64,000 nt of DNA from Chitinophaga sp. (GTDB lineage Bacteria > Bacteroidota > Bacteroidia > Chitinophagales > Chitinophagaceae): positions 434,001 through 498,000 of the forward strand of contig NZ_JAFAIX010000013.1 of NCBI RefSeq assembly GCF_019236475.1, given 5' to 3'. Numbering within the stretch: the first letter of the stretch is position 1; each line of letters starts with the position of its first letter. The translations under genes and the position numbers were made by a program. Of the stretch, positions 24,587-34,000 are shown in pieces. The notes beneath the pieces were generated by a model. The model searched no databases and was not told where the DNA came from. It worked only from the letters and a program-made list of their open reading frames with translations.

Positions 24587-25270
24587 TTATTGCATCATCG
24601 CTTCTAGCGTTTCTTTGCTTACTACGCCTGTAACACGACCTTTCTCCACACCATCCTTATACATGATGAAAGTAGGCAGTTTCAATGCATTGATATTCTT
24701 CATTACATCGGTATCATTTCCCCCATCTACTTTTACAAGTTTCAGTTGCTTATGCTTTGCCAGCAGCTCTTTCAACACCGGCTCCATCTGACGGCAAGGC
24801 GGACACCATACTGCGCCTACGTCTGTCAATACCCAACCTGTCTTAATGCTGCTGTTATATGCATCCATTGTCAACTGTTTTTTGGCGATGCCAACTCCTT
24901 CCACCGGCAAACCAGCCTGTTTCCAGGCATTAATACCTCCTTCCAAATCCACCACATTGGTAAATCCGTTTTCGCGCATCCATGCCACTGCTTTGGCGCT
25001 ACGTCCTCCGCCCAAACAATACACATACACAGGCTTTTTCTTGTCCAAGTACTTCACACGCTCCAGGAATTCATCCTGGCGATTATAATCTGCCTGCAAA
25101 GCATTGGCTATATGTCCGCTGTTATACTCCCCGGCGGTACGCACATCAAAAACTTGTACGCCTGGTTGCTTAATCTCTTTGGCAAAGGTGGCGGCATCTT
25201 CTTTTAACTGCTGCGCATACAGGCTAAAACCCGCCAGCAGCAAGGATGCCATGATAACTATCTTCTTCAT
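24587..25270 (-). CDS. Secreted rhodanese-thioredoxin fusion protein
   Basis: A 227-aa protein with a cleavable signal (…L-Y-A-Q, residues 1-20), so it acts in the periplasm or outside. Residues about 25-122 are a rhodanese domain with active-site Cys85 in Y-C-L-G-G-G-R-S. Residues 140-227 are a thioredoxin domain with W-C-P-P-C (155-159) and the cis-Pro segment L-K-L-P-T-F-I. The fusion links sulfur transfer (persulfide on Cys85) to a disulfide reductase-like site, plausibly releasing or protecting persulfides or folding envelope proteins. The Pro-Pro dipeptide differs from the Gly-Pro of general thioredoxins. It starts 6 nt after the methyltransferase stop and is probably co-transcribed. 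Confidence 0.9.
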   Translation of the reverse strand: MKKIVIMASLLLAGFSLYAQQLKEDAATFAKEIKQPGVQVFDVRTAGEYNSGHIANALQADYNRQDEFLERVKYLDKKKPVYVYCLGGGRSAKAVAWMRENGFTNVVDLEGGINAWKQAGLPVEGVGIAKKQLTMDAYNSSIKTGWVLTDVGAVWCPPCRQMEPVLKELLAKHKQLKLVKVDGGNDTDVMKNINALKLPTFIMYKDGVEKGRVTGVVSKETLEAMMQ

Positions 25271-25276
25271 GGAATT

Positions 25277-25849
25277 TTATTTCGGGATAAAGTTAATAAA
25301 TACCTCACTTCCCTGCCTGGCAGGATGAGAATTATAACAAGGCGCCAACGTTTTTATTTGGTAGTTGGGAGAGAATAATGCCCTATACTCTTCTTCAGTG
25401 CCACCAAACGGCGGCCCCGGACGCTCAAATACTCTATCAAACATCACACCTGCCAAATGCCCTCCCGGCGCCAGTAAAGTGAGCATATGACGCGCATAAT
25501 CTGGACGCATAACAGGTTCCAGGGCGCAGAAAAAGGTCTGCTCCAGGATAATATCATACTGTCCCTTATGTTGGAAAAAATCGCCTTCCAACAATTGGAT
25601 AGCTGTTCCCATTAATCGACTACGCAGTCGCTCGATAACTATAGGCGCTATATCCAGTACCGTAATATGCTTAAAACCCTGATTCCAAAGATATTCCGCT
25701 TCATAGCTGTTACCTCCACCGGGAATGAGTATACGTAGTTCTTTATCCGACAACTGGTCTACATAGGCTTTTAATGGTGGAGACACCATACCCATATCCC
25801 AGCCGGTCTGCTCTTGCAGATAGCGGTCATTCCAGTATTTACTATCCAT
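25277..25849 (-). CDS. SAM-dependent methyltransferase, TPMT-like
   Basis: A cytosolic class I methyltransferase of about 190 aa. It has the opening Y-W-N-D-R-Y with W-D-M-G (where thiopurine/thiol methyltransferases have W-D-x-G), then motif I I-P-G-G-G-N, an acidic D-I-A-P-I-V-I-E-R motif II, and E-Q-T-F-F-C-A-L typical of the group. Members methylate thiols, selenium or tellurium compounds, or halides, so S- or Se-methylation is a fair guess. The start is uncertain: ATG at 25849 (M-D-S-K-Y) is preferred over ATG 25855 and the longer frame from 25885. It is divergent from the first giant cargo gene. A decayed fragment of a homologous gene lies at 30921-30985. Confidence 0.87.
   Translation of the reverse strand: MDSKYWNDRYLQEQTGWDMGMVSPPLKAYVDQLSDKELRILIPGGGNSYEAEYLWNQGFKHITVLDIAPIVIERLRSRLMGTAIQLLEGDFFQHKGQYDIILEQTFFCALEPVMRPDYARHMLTLLAPGGHLAGVMFDRVFERPGPPFGGTEEEYRALFSPNYQIKTLAPCYNSHPARQGSEVFINFIPK
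25698..25741. repeat. Methyltransferase motif I region, copied at 30921
   Basis: These 44 bp match 30921-30964 at 40 positions; inside them 25707-25741 match 34 of 35. This is the intact copy, encoding the SAM-binding loop of the methyltransferase. Confidence 0.85.
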
Positions 25850-26004
25850 ATGCATACACTTGTAAAGATTGCTAATATAGGTCACTACCTTAAAATTCCA
25901 TGAAAAACTATCGGTGATAGAAGATATAATACGGCTATAATAATTTATGTATTACTTTTATTCAACTTAACATACCTATGATCCGCCCTGACGGGCGCTA
26001 TGCC

Positions 26005-29000
26005 ATGAGAAACTCTAACCAATTCTGTTCGTTTTGCCTTATATTTTTCCTGATATTGCTTGCTGGGATATCTGGCGTACAGGCACAAAATGTGGTCATC
26101 AAAGCTGATAATACCAGCGGCTGCGTTCCCATGCTGGTGAGCTTCAACGCTTCACTAGACCCCGGATACACCAGCTATGAATGGTCTTTCGATCAAGGCT
26201 CTACCATCAATAACCTCTTGGCACCCAAGAAAACCTTTGATGTCCCGAAGACCTACCATGTCACTTTTACGGCCAACTATCCATCCGGACCTATTACCAA
26301 AAGCCTGGATATTGTGGTACATGATGCACCTAAAGCGCTTTTTACCGGCGCCGTCACACTAGCGTGTCAACATACTACGCTATCTTTCACAGATCAGTCC
26401 ACCACTCCAGACGGCACTGTTACATCCGTAGAATGGGATATGGGAGATGGTACCTTGCTGAAGGATCTACAAGGAAAAACAGTTACCCACAAATTTGATG
26501 CTGCTGGCCAGTACAATGTGTCCAGTATCGTTACCAATAACTGGGGATGCCGCTCCAGCAGTACGCCATTGCCTGTAACTATTCGCACAGCGCCGGAAGA
26601 GCCTACATTCGAAGCAGTAAAACCAGGCAGTTGTACAGCTCCCTTTGATGCTACCTTTATCAACAAAACGCCTGACCCCAACAAGGAATTTACGTTTACA
26701 TACGATTACGGCGACGGCTCTACGGGAACATCACCCAATCATACCTATAAAAATCCAGGAACTTATACGGTTACACTTACTGCTACCAATGGCGATTGTA
26801 GCAGTTCCAAAACACTCAAAAATTATATTAACATAGGTAATCTGAAAGCGTCATTTACCTATTCCAACTCCTGCCAAGGCCAACTAGTGGAGTTTACCAA
26901 TACATCTACACCTACGCCTACTTCTACAATCTGGACATTTCCGGATAATTCCACGCTCAATACGAAAGATGCACAGCATGCTATCGGCAATTCCGGAGAT
27001 TACGTAGTATTATCCGTTTCCTTAGATGGTTGCTCGGATGTAACCTACATGCCCATCACACTTTACCCTCAACCTACTGATAAAGCATTTGCTACTCCCA
27101 ATAATACCTGCGCTGTACCTGCTTTTACGCAGTTTCAAATCACCAACAGCAATGCAGTAAGCTGGTCCTGGGATTTTGGTGATGGCAGTCCAACATCTAC
27201 CGCAACAAATCCGCAGCATAGTTACACTGCCAACGGTGTATATAACGCAAGGGTAACGGCCACCACCGCACAGGGCTGTAAAGCCGTAATTCCTGTTACA
27301 CTGGATTACTCCCTCCCCAACATGGATATTTACGCCAATAAAATGGAGGGTTGTGTGCCGCTGGATGTACTATTCAGCTCACACCTCACGAGTACCGGTG
27401 CTGAGACAGTCGTAAGCTACGCTTGGGATTTTGGCGATGGTACTACAGGTACAGGCCCTTCCCCTGCTCATACCTATACAACGGAAGGTAATTTTGGCGT
27501 GACCCTGACCTTCACTACCAGCAACGGATGTAAAGGCACCGCTCACACCCAATTGAAAGCCGGACTCAAACCTGTAGTTGATTTCTCGGCAACACCTCCG
27601 GTCGTTTGTGCGAAGGACCCCGTTCAATTTACCAACCTGTCTGTCCCTAGAGGACAATCGTGGCTATGGCATTTCATAACAGATCAGGATGATCCGCGCA
27701 CACCCGATGATGAACGGTACAGCACAGAACAAAACCCTCTACACTACTTCCGCACGATAGGCAAACAATCAGTAGAATTGGAAGTAAGTAATTACGGTTG
27801 TAAAGAGAAATTACTTAAAACAGATATCGTCAATGTAACCTCTCCAGTTGCACAGTGGCGCACTAAAGCCGATTGTGATAAGCCAATGGAGAGAACCTTT
27901 GATGACCAATCCCAATGGGATCCAGATCCAACACTTCCTCGTATCCTACAGTGGGATTTCGGTGATGGTACCCCCATCGTTACCACCACCAATCCTACCC
28001 ACACTTATGCCCAACAAGGCATTTACAAAGTGGCATTGAAGGTGAGCAATAATATCTGTGATAACGAGTTCTCATCGGAAATTTATATCGTTAATCAATC
28101 ACCGACTATTACCCTCGGCCAACCAGCCGTTTGCATAGGCAAATCACTGACCCTTACAGCAAATATTCCTGAGCCTTCATTACAAGGCGCTACGACTATC
28201 GACTGGGGAGATGGTACCACCACTGACACACCTAGCTGGAATGCGCCAATAGAACATATGTACGCCACTCCAGGTGTATACAAAATACAACTGTTTACAA
28301 CTGACCTGAATCATTGCGATAAACAATCCAATATGGAGGAAGTAACTGTAAACGGTCCTATACCGAGCTTTTCTGTTGCAGGTAAACCTTGCCGAAATTC
28401 AGATATCACATTGACAGATAATTCCACCATGAATCCCGGCAATCAACTAGTTAGCTGGAAATGGAATTTTGGAGACAATACGCCAGAAGTGACAATCGGT
28501 ACTGCTCCTGTGGTGACCACACATCAATACACGAAAGATGGTGGCTATACGATAAAATTGCTGGTAACAGATAAATACAATTGTACGGCTGAAACCACCA
28601 ACTTCATACAACTGGATAATCATAATGCCAGCTTCACAACTAGTACGGATGAACCATGTGTCAACGACCCGCGGCCTTACTATAACACCTCTAATGGCGC
28701 TACCAAATATGCTTGGGATTTCGGGGATGGTACCACCAGCTCACAATCTAATCCCAATAAGGCTTTTACTTCACCTGGCACCTATAATGTAAAACTGCAA
28801 ATCACTAGTCTGAATGGCTGTGTGGATGAGGCCACACAAAAGATCCGCGTACCAGACCCGAAGGCGGATTTCACCATGCCAGAGGACCTCTTACCTTGTC
28901 CCCCTGCGAATGTTACTTTCACCAATACTTCTGTTGACTTCGAACGTTCGAAATGGGAATTTGGCGATGGCACTTCCACGGGTAATAACAATCCCGACGG

Positions 29001-30873
29001 TCATATCTATGCCAGACCCAACGTGTATGAAATCACGCTAACAGTATTTACCCGCGAAGGATGCAGTAACCAAACCAAAAAGACACTGACAGTAGATGGC
29101 CCTGATGGTAAAGCCGCTATAAGCCTGGACCATGGCTGCGCTCCATTTGAACCAAGCCTTACTGCCAATGCGGTAAAAACGGTAAAGTATGCATGGGATT
29201 TTGATGATGGTATTGTGGAGACGACTACTACACCAACTTCTCCCCAGCACACTTATCAAAATGCCGGTATCTATACGCCACGCGTCATCCTGACGGATAG
29301 TAAAGGCTGTGAAGTACCAGCCATCATTTCCGGAACAATTACTGTTGATAAACCAATCGCTGATTTTGATATCGATAATCTCATTCCCTGCGGCGGTGGT
29401 ATTATCAAATTCACCAACAAATCTCAATCACTTACCGAAAGTACACTGGGATTACCACTCACCAGTAACTGGGACTTTGGCCAACCGGGCCAGCCTGGAA
29501 ACAATACCACTTCCAGGAATCCATCATTTAACTACCCTGGCCCTGGCACACATACCATTAAACTGAATATTACTACCGATTATGGTTGTTCTGCGGACAT
29601 ATCTAAAACGGTGACAATACCAGATCAGCCGAAGGCTAGCATTAATCCTATCCCGGATATCTGTGAAGCAGGAACAGTCACCATAAGTGGTAAGGAAACG
29701 CTAGGATTGCATAACGTAAAATGGACCTGGAATATAGGTAGCGATATCACCAATAACAATACGACTCCATTTGACTACAATGGCAATCTACCGGGAACAA
29801 TCCCAGTAAAGTTGACCATCACTAATGCCGACGGAAGCTGCCCCGATATTGCAAACGCACAGATTAACGTACACCCGACGCCGTTATTATCTCCAACGCC
29901 GGCGCTAGCGAATGTATGTGCTGGCTCCAGTCTGCAGTTGTCCGCCAATACAGACGCCAATGCCGCTGTACAATGGACCAACTACAAAATCGATAACCCA
30001 ACATCTCAAACGCCACTAGTTTCACCAGATAAAGACATGACATATACGGTCATTGCCACCAGCCCTTTCGGCTGTAAAATAGAGAAGGCTGTTTCTTTGA
30101 CCGTTACACAACCATTCACGGTCACTACCAGCAACCATACCACCTGCTTCGGTGGCAGCGTTCAACTGAATGCTACGGGAGCAGATCGTTATACCTGGTC
30201 CCCTGCTACTGGATTGAGCAGAACAGATATCCCTAATCCAATCGCCTCTCCACGGATAACTACAGATTACGTGGTGTCTGGTTTCGATAAAACCAACTGC
30301 TTTGAAGTGAAGGCGACCGCACATGTAACCATAAACCCGAAACCGCTTGTAGATGCAGGCCCAGACATTGTTCAATCTAATGGCGCCATCATCCCGCTAC
30401 ATGCAAAAGTCAGCGAGGATGTAACAAGTATCAAATGGACGCCAGCAGATAATCTCAGTTGCTCCAATTGCGCCAATCCAACGCTGACACCAAAAGCAGA
30501 TGCTACCTATTATGTAGAAGTATCTAACGCTTATGGTTGCACGAATATGGATGATATCAATGTCAAACTGGTATGTGATAACGCAAATATCTTCATACCT
30601 AATTCCTTCTCTCCCAACAAGGACGGGATGAACGATATTTTTTACATCCGTGGTCGGGGTGCCCAGGAAGTGAAGTCATTGAAGATTTACAACCGATGGG
30701 GACAACTGGTTTTTGAACGCTATAACTTTAGCACAGACGACATTTCTAAAGGCTGGGATGGCACACTCAAAGGTCAACCCCTGCCGCCAGATGTATATGT
30801 CTACCTTGCGGAAGTAGTCTGCGATAAAGGAGGATTAGGACTGTTAAAAGGCAACATTACATTACTGAGATAA
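26005..30873 (+). CDS. Giant PKD-repeat surface protein with type B T9SS sorting domain (paralogue 1)
   Basis: About 1,622 aa, secreted. The signal peptide ends G-V-Q-A-Q. About 15 PKD-type modules follow, recognisable by W-x-F-G-D-G or a variant (W-D-M-G-D-G, Y-D-Y-G-D-G, W-D-F-D-D-G) at roughly 85-residue spacing. Three Ig-like modules come next, the last carrying a C-S-N-C pair. The final 95 residues are a CHU_C / gliding-motility-associated C-terminal domain, with I-P-N-S-F-S-P-N-K-D-G-M-N-D and Y-N-R-W-G-Q-L-V-F, ending in G-N-I-T-L-L-R: a type B signal for the type IX secretion system. The likely role is surface adhesion or matrix. An upstream ATG at 25978 adds nine residues before the signal peptide and overlaps a small GGGCG hairpin, so 26005 is preferred. 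Confidence 0.93.
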   Translation: MRNSNQFCSFCLIFFLILLAGISGVQAQNVVIKADNTSGCVPMLVSFNASLDPGYTSYEWSFDQGSTINNLLAPKKTFDVPKTYHVTFTANYPSGPITKSLDIVVHDAPKALFTGAVTLACQHTTLSFTDQSTTPDGTVTSVEWDMGDGTLLKDLQGKTVTHKFDAAGQYNVSSIVTNNWGCRSSSTPLPVTIRTAPEEPTFEAVKPGSCTAPFDATFINKTPDPNKEFTFTYDYGDGSTGTSPNHTYKNPGTYTVTLTATNGDCSSSKTLKNYINIGNLKASFTYSNSCQGQLVEFTNTSTPTPTSTIWTFPDNSTLNTKDAQHAIGNSGDYVVLSVSLDGCSDVTYMPITLYPQPTDKAFATPNNTCAVPAFTQFQITNSNAVSWSWDFGDGSPTSTATNPQHSYTANGVYNARVTATTAQGCKAVIPVTLDYSLPNMDIYANKMEGCVPLDVLFSSHLTSTGAETVVSYAWDFGDGTTGTGPSPAHTYTTEGNFGVTLTFTTSNGCKGTAHTQLKAGLKPVVDFSATPPVVCAKDPVQFTNLSVPRGQSWLWHFITDQDDPRTPDDERYSTEQNPLHYFRTIGKQSVELEVSNYGCKEKLLKTDIVNVTSPVAQWRTKADCDKPMERTFDDQSQWDPDPTLPRILQWDFGDGTPIVTTTNPTHTYAQQGIYKVALKVSNNICDNEFSSEIYIVNQSPTITLGQPAVCIGKSLTLTANIPEPSLQGATTIDWGDGTTTDTPSWNAPIEHMYATPGVYKIQLFTTDLNHCDKQSNMEEVTVNGPIPSFSVAGKPCRNSDITLTDNSTMNPGNQLVSWKWNFGDNTPEVTIGTAPVVTTHQYTKDGGYTIKLLVTDKYNCTAETTNFIQLDNHNASFTTSTDEPCVNDPRPYYNTSNGATKYAWDFGDGTTSSQSNPNKAFTSPGTYNVKLQITSLNGCVDEATQKIRVPDPKADFTMPEDLLPCPPANVTFTNTSVDFERSKWEFGDGTSTGNNNPDGHIYARPNVYEITLTVFTREGCSNQTKKTLTVDGPDGKAAISLDHGCAPFEPSLTANAVKTVKYAWDFDDGIVETTTTPTSPQHTYQNAGIYTPRVILTDSKGCEVPAIISGTITVDKPIADFDIDNLIPCGGGIIKFTNKSQSLTESTLGLPLTSNWDFGQPGQPGNNTTSRNPSFNYPGPGTHTIKLNITTDYGCSADISKTVTIPDQPKASINPIPDICEAGTVTISGKETLGLHNVKWTWNIGSDITNNNTTPFDYNGNLPGTIPVKLTITNADGSCPDIANAQINVHPTPLLSPTPALANVCAGSSLQLSANTDANAAVQWTNYKIDNPTSQTPLVSPDKDMTYTVIATSPFGCKIEKAVSLTVTQPFTVTTSNHTTCFGGSVQLNATGADRYTWSPATGLSRTDIPNPIASPRITTDYVVSGFDKTNCFEVKATAHVTINPKPLVDAGPDIVQSNGAIIPLHAKVSEDVTSIKWTPADNLSCSNCANPTLTPKADATYYVEVSNAYGCTNMDDINVKLVCDNANIFIPNSFSPNKDGMNDIFYIRGRGAQEVKSLKIYNRWGQLVFERYNFSTDDISKGWDGTLKGQPLPPDVYVYLAEVVCDKGGLGLLKGNITLLR

Positions 30874-30879
30874 ATAAAC

Positions 30880-30919
30880 AATTGATTATCAGCACATCTC
30901 CCTGATCCCAGGGAGATGT
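30880..30919 (+). terminator. Post-stop repeat and hairpin after paralogue 1
   Basis: A 17-nt sequence, AATTGATTATCAGCACA (30880-30896), recurs exactly after paralogue 2 (35942-35958). It runs into a hairpin: ACATCTCCCT (30894-30903) with AGGGAGATGT (30910-30919), 10 bp. The T-run is weak. The shared 17 bp is a remnant of the gene duplication. Confidence 0.75.
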
Positions 30920-30920
30920 T

Positions 30921-30985
30921 GCTTTACAACTGTTACCTCCACCGGGAATGAATATACGTAGTTCCTTTGTAGAGACCGCTAAAGC
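30921..30985 (-). pseudogene. Decayed fragment of a TPMT-like methyltransferase gene
   Basis: Read on the minus strand, this stretch encodes S-T-K-E-L-R-I-F-I-P-G-G-G-N-S-C-K-A. This aligns with S-D-K-E-L-R-I-L-I-P-G-G-G-N-S-Y-E-A of the intact methyltransferase gene 5.2 kb upstream. The best 44 bp are 40/44 identical and hold about 15 codons; recognisable homology ends on either side. The orientation and position (divergent, just upstream of a giant PKD gene) copy those of the intact gene, so this is probably what is left of a second methyltransferase gene after tandem duplication. Confidence 0.75.
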
Positions 30986-31090
30986 AAGCCTCCATTTAAA
31001 ATCACTTTCCCTTCAAAAGATTATGATGCAGCCCTAAACAATTTAGGTATTTCATTTATTACTATGATCGGGTCTTGACATGCAAACGTC

Positions 31091-34000
31091 ATGAAATATA
31101 TCAACCGATTCTATGAAAGCTGCGTTATCTTTCTGCTGGTATTACTGACTGGAATTTCCCATGTGCATGCACAAAATGTGGTTATCAGCGCCGACACTAC
31201 TAGTGGCTGCGTACCCTTGCTAGTCAGCTTTAATGCTACCCTGGATCCAGGGTACACCAGCTATTTATGGACTTTCGATCAGGGTTCAACAGTCAATAAC
31301 CTGCTGAACCCCAAGAAAACTTTTACTGTCCCCCAAACATACCATGTAACTTTTACAGCTAACTACCCATCCGGACCTATTACCAAAAGTCTGGACATCG
31401 TGGTGCATGATGTACCTAATGCCAAGTTCGCAGCCACAGCTACTACCGCCTGCCCACAAACACTCATCGCCTTTACAGATCTATCCAACGTATCAGATGG
31501 TACCATCCCTTCTGTGGAATGGGATATGGGGGATGGTACCATCATCACAACGGTAGGTGGTGCAACGGTTGGGCATCAGTACACTGCCTCCGGCCAGTTC
31601 AATGTAACCACTATCGTTACCAGTAACTGGGGCTGCCGCACCAGCAGTACACCGCTGCCGATAACCATCCGTAGCGCACCACCAGCACCCACTTTTCAAG
31701 CGGTAAAACCAAACAGTTGCACCGCCCCATTTAATGCCAACTTCATCAACAATACGCCGAACCCTAATAACGCATTCACTTTCACTTACGACTACGGCGA
31801 CGGCTCTACGGGAAATTCCTCTAGCCACACCTATCTAAATACAGGCAGCTATACGGTCACGTTAACAGCCACCAATGGGGTTTGTAGCAATTCAACAACA
31901 CTAAATAACTATATCAATATCGGCAGTCCGAAACCATACTTCACCTATTCAGTGGTGTGCCCAGGTCAACTGGTACAGTTTACCAATACTTCAACACCTA
32001 CGCCTACCTCTTCCGTCTGGACATTCCCAGATGGCACCAGCGCCAACACCTTGAATACACAACATGTGATGAACATTTCCGGCCAAGGGGTAACCTTGTC
32101 TATAGCCCTGGATGGTTGTGCAGATGTTATAACCTTGCCGGTCACACTGTATCCAGCGCCAACAGATATGCCATTCGCTGCGCCGGATAATAGCTGCGCG
32201 ATACCACCTACTACGCAGTTCAGTGTCTCCAATAGCAATTCGGTAAGCTGGTCCTGGAATTTCGGCGATGGCAGCCCTGTTTCAACAACTATGAATCCAA
32301 CACATAGCTATACCGCCAACAATATTTACACCGCCACACTGACGGCCACCACAGCAAACGGTTGCACGGCAACTACCCCTGTAACACTGAACTACTCATT
32401 GCCAACAGCAACAATAACCCCTGACAAAATTGAAGGTTGTATACCCCTGGATGTAACTTTCAATACAACACCCCATACTAGGCCAGGTGAAACAATCACC
32501 AACTATTCTTGGAATTTCGGCGATGGTACTACTGGCACAGGCGCCAACCCCATGCATACCTACACCACTGAAGGCAATTTTATTGTCACCCTCAACTTCA
32601 CCACTAGCAATGGTTGTAAAAATACAGCGACCTCCTCACTGAGAGCGGGTTTCAAACCAGTGGTCGATTTCTCTGCCAATCCATCTATCGTTTGTGCAAA
32701 GGACCCTGTTCAGTTTACTAATTTATCAAATCATAAAGGCACGAGCTGGCAATGGCTTTTCCTGACTGATGGAGGTAGCAGCACAGTTCAAAACCCACTG
32801 TATTATTTCCACACGATCGGAAAACAATCGGTACAACTAATGGTAAATAACTATGGTTGTAAAGATTCCCTGATCAAATCAGATATCGTGATTGTAACAC
32901 CGCCAATCGCGCTGTGGCATGCAACCCCGAACTGCGATACCCCTATGAACAGGACCTTTCAAGACCAATCTCAATGGGGTACAGACACAACGCTACCTCA
33001 CCTCATGGAATGGAATTTTGGCGACGGAACACCTGTGGTAACTACCACTAATCCTACCCATACCTATGCAAATCAAGGACGTTACAAGGTCACCCTAAAA
33101 GTGAGCAATACTGTCTGCGATAACATATTTGCAGATAGCATCTATATCATCAATCAATCGCCTACTATCACCAGTAGCGCAAATGCAGTTTGTATCGGTA
33201 ATCCTGTGAGCCTTACTGCTGTCATCAATGATCCTTCCCTACAAGGAGGTTATACGATAGATTGGGGAGATGGCACTACCTTGTTTTTCGCTGGTTGGAA
33301 CACCCCAATTGCACACACGTACGCCAAGCCGGGCGTTTATACCATGCAAGCAACGACATACGACCTGAACAACTGTAAAAGACAATCCAACACTCAACAA
33401 GTAACAGTAAACGGACCTATTCCAAAATTTACCATCTCTGGAAAACCTTGTCGTAATTCAAATATCACTTTTACGGATAACTCCTCCACAAATGCCGGCA
33501 ACCAACTGGTTAACTGGAAATGGGACTTCGGAGATAATACACCACCAGTAACGTTAACGAATACACCGATTACCACCACACATCAGTACACAAGTGATGG
33601 CGGATATACCGTAAAACTCTTGGTGACAGACAAATACAACTGTACGGCTGCAGTCTCCCAATTCGTACAACTGGACCCTAACAGCGCCAGCTTCACCATG
33701 AGTACGAATGAACCTTGTATCAATGAAATGCGTACTTACTACAATACTTCTACCGGTGCTGCCAGTTCTGCATGGGACTTCGGAGATGGTACCACCAGCA
33801 TAGTAACCAGTCCGATTAAAGCATATACAGCACCAGGTAATTACACGATCAAACTGAAAATCACCAGTGCCAAGGGCTGTATGGATTCAACTACTCAAAA
33901 CCTGCGCGTACCGAATCCCAAAGCAGATTTCACCATGCCACAGGTTTACCTGCCATGCCCGCCCGTGACAGTAACATTCACCAATAACTCTACGGATTTC

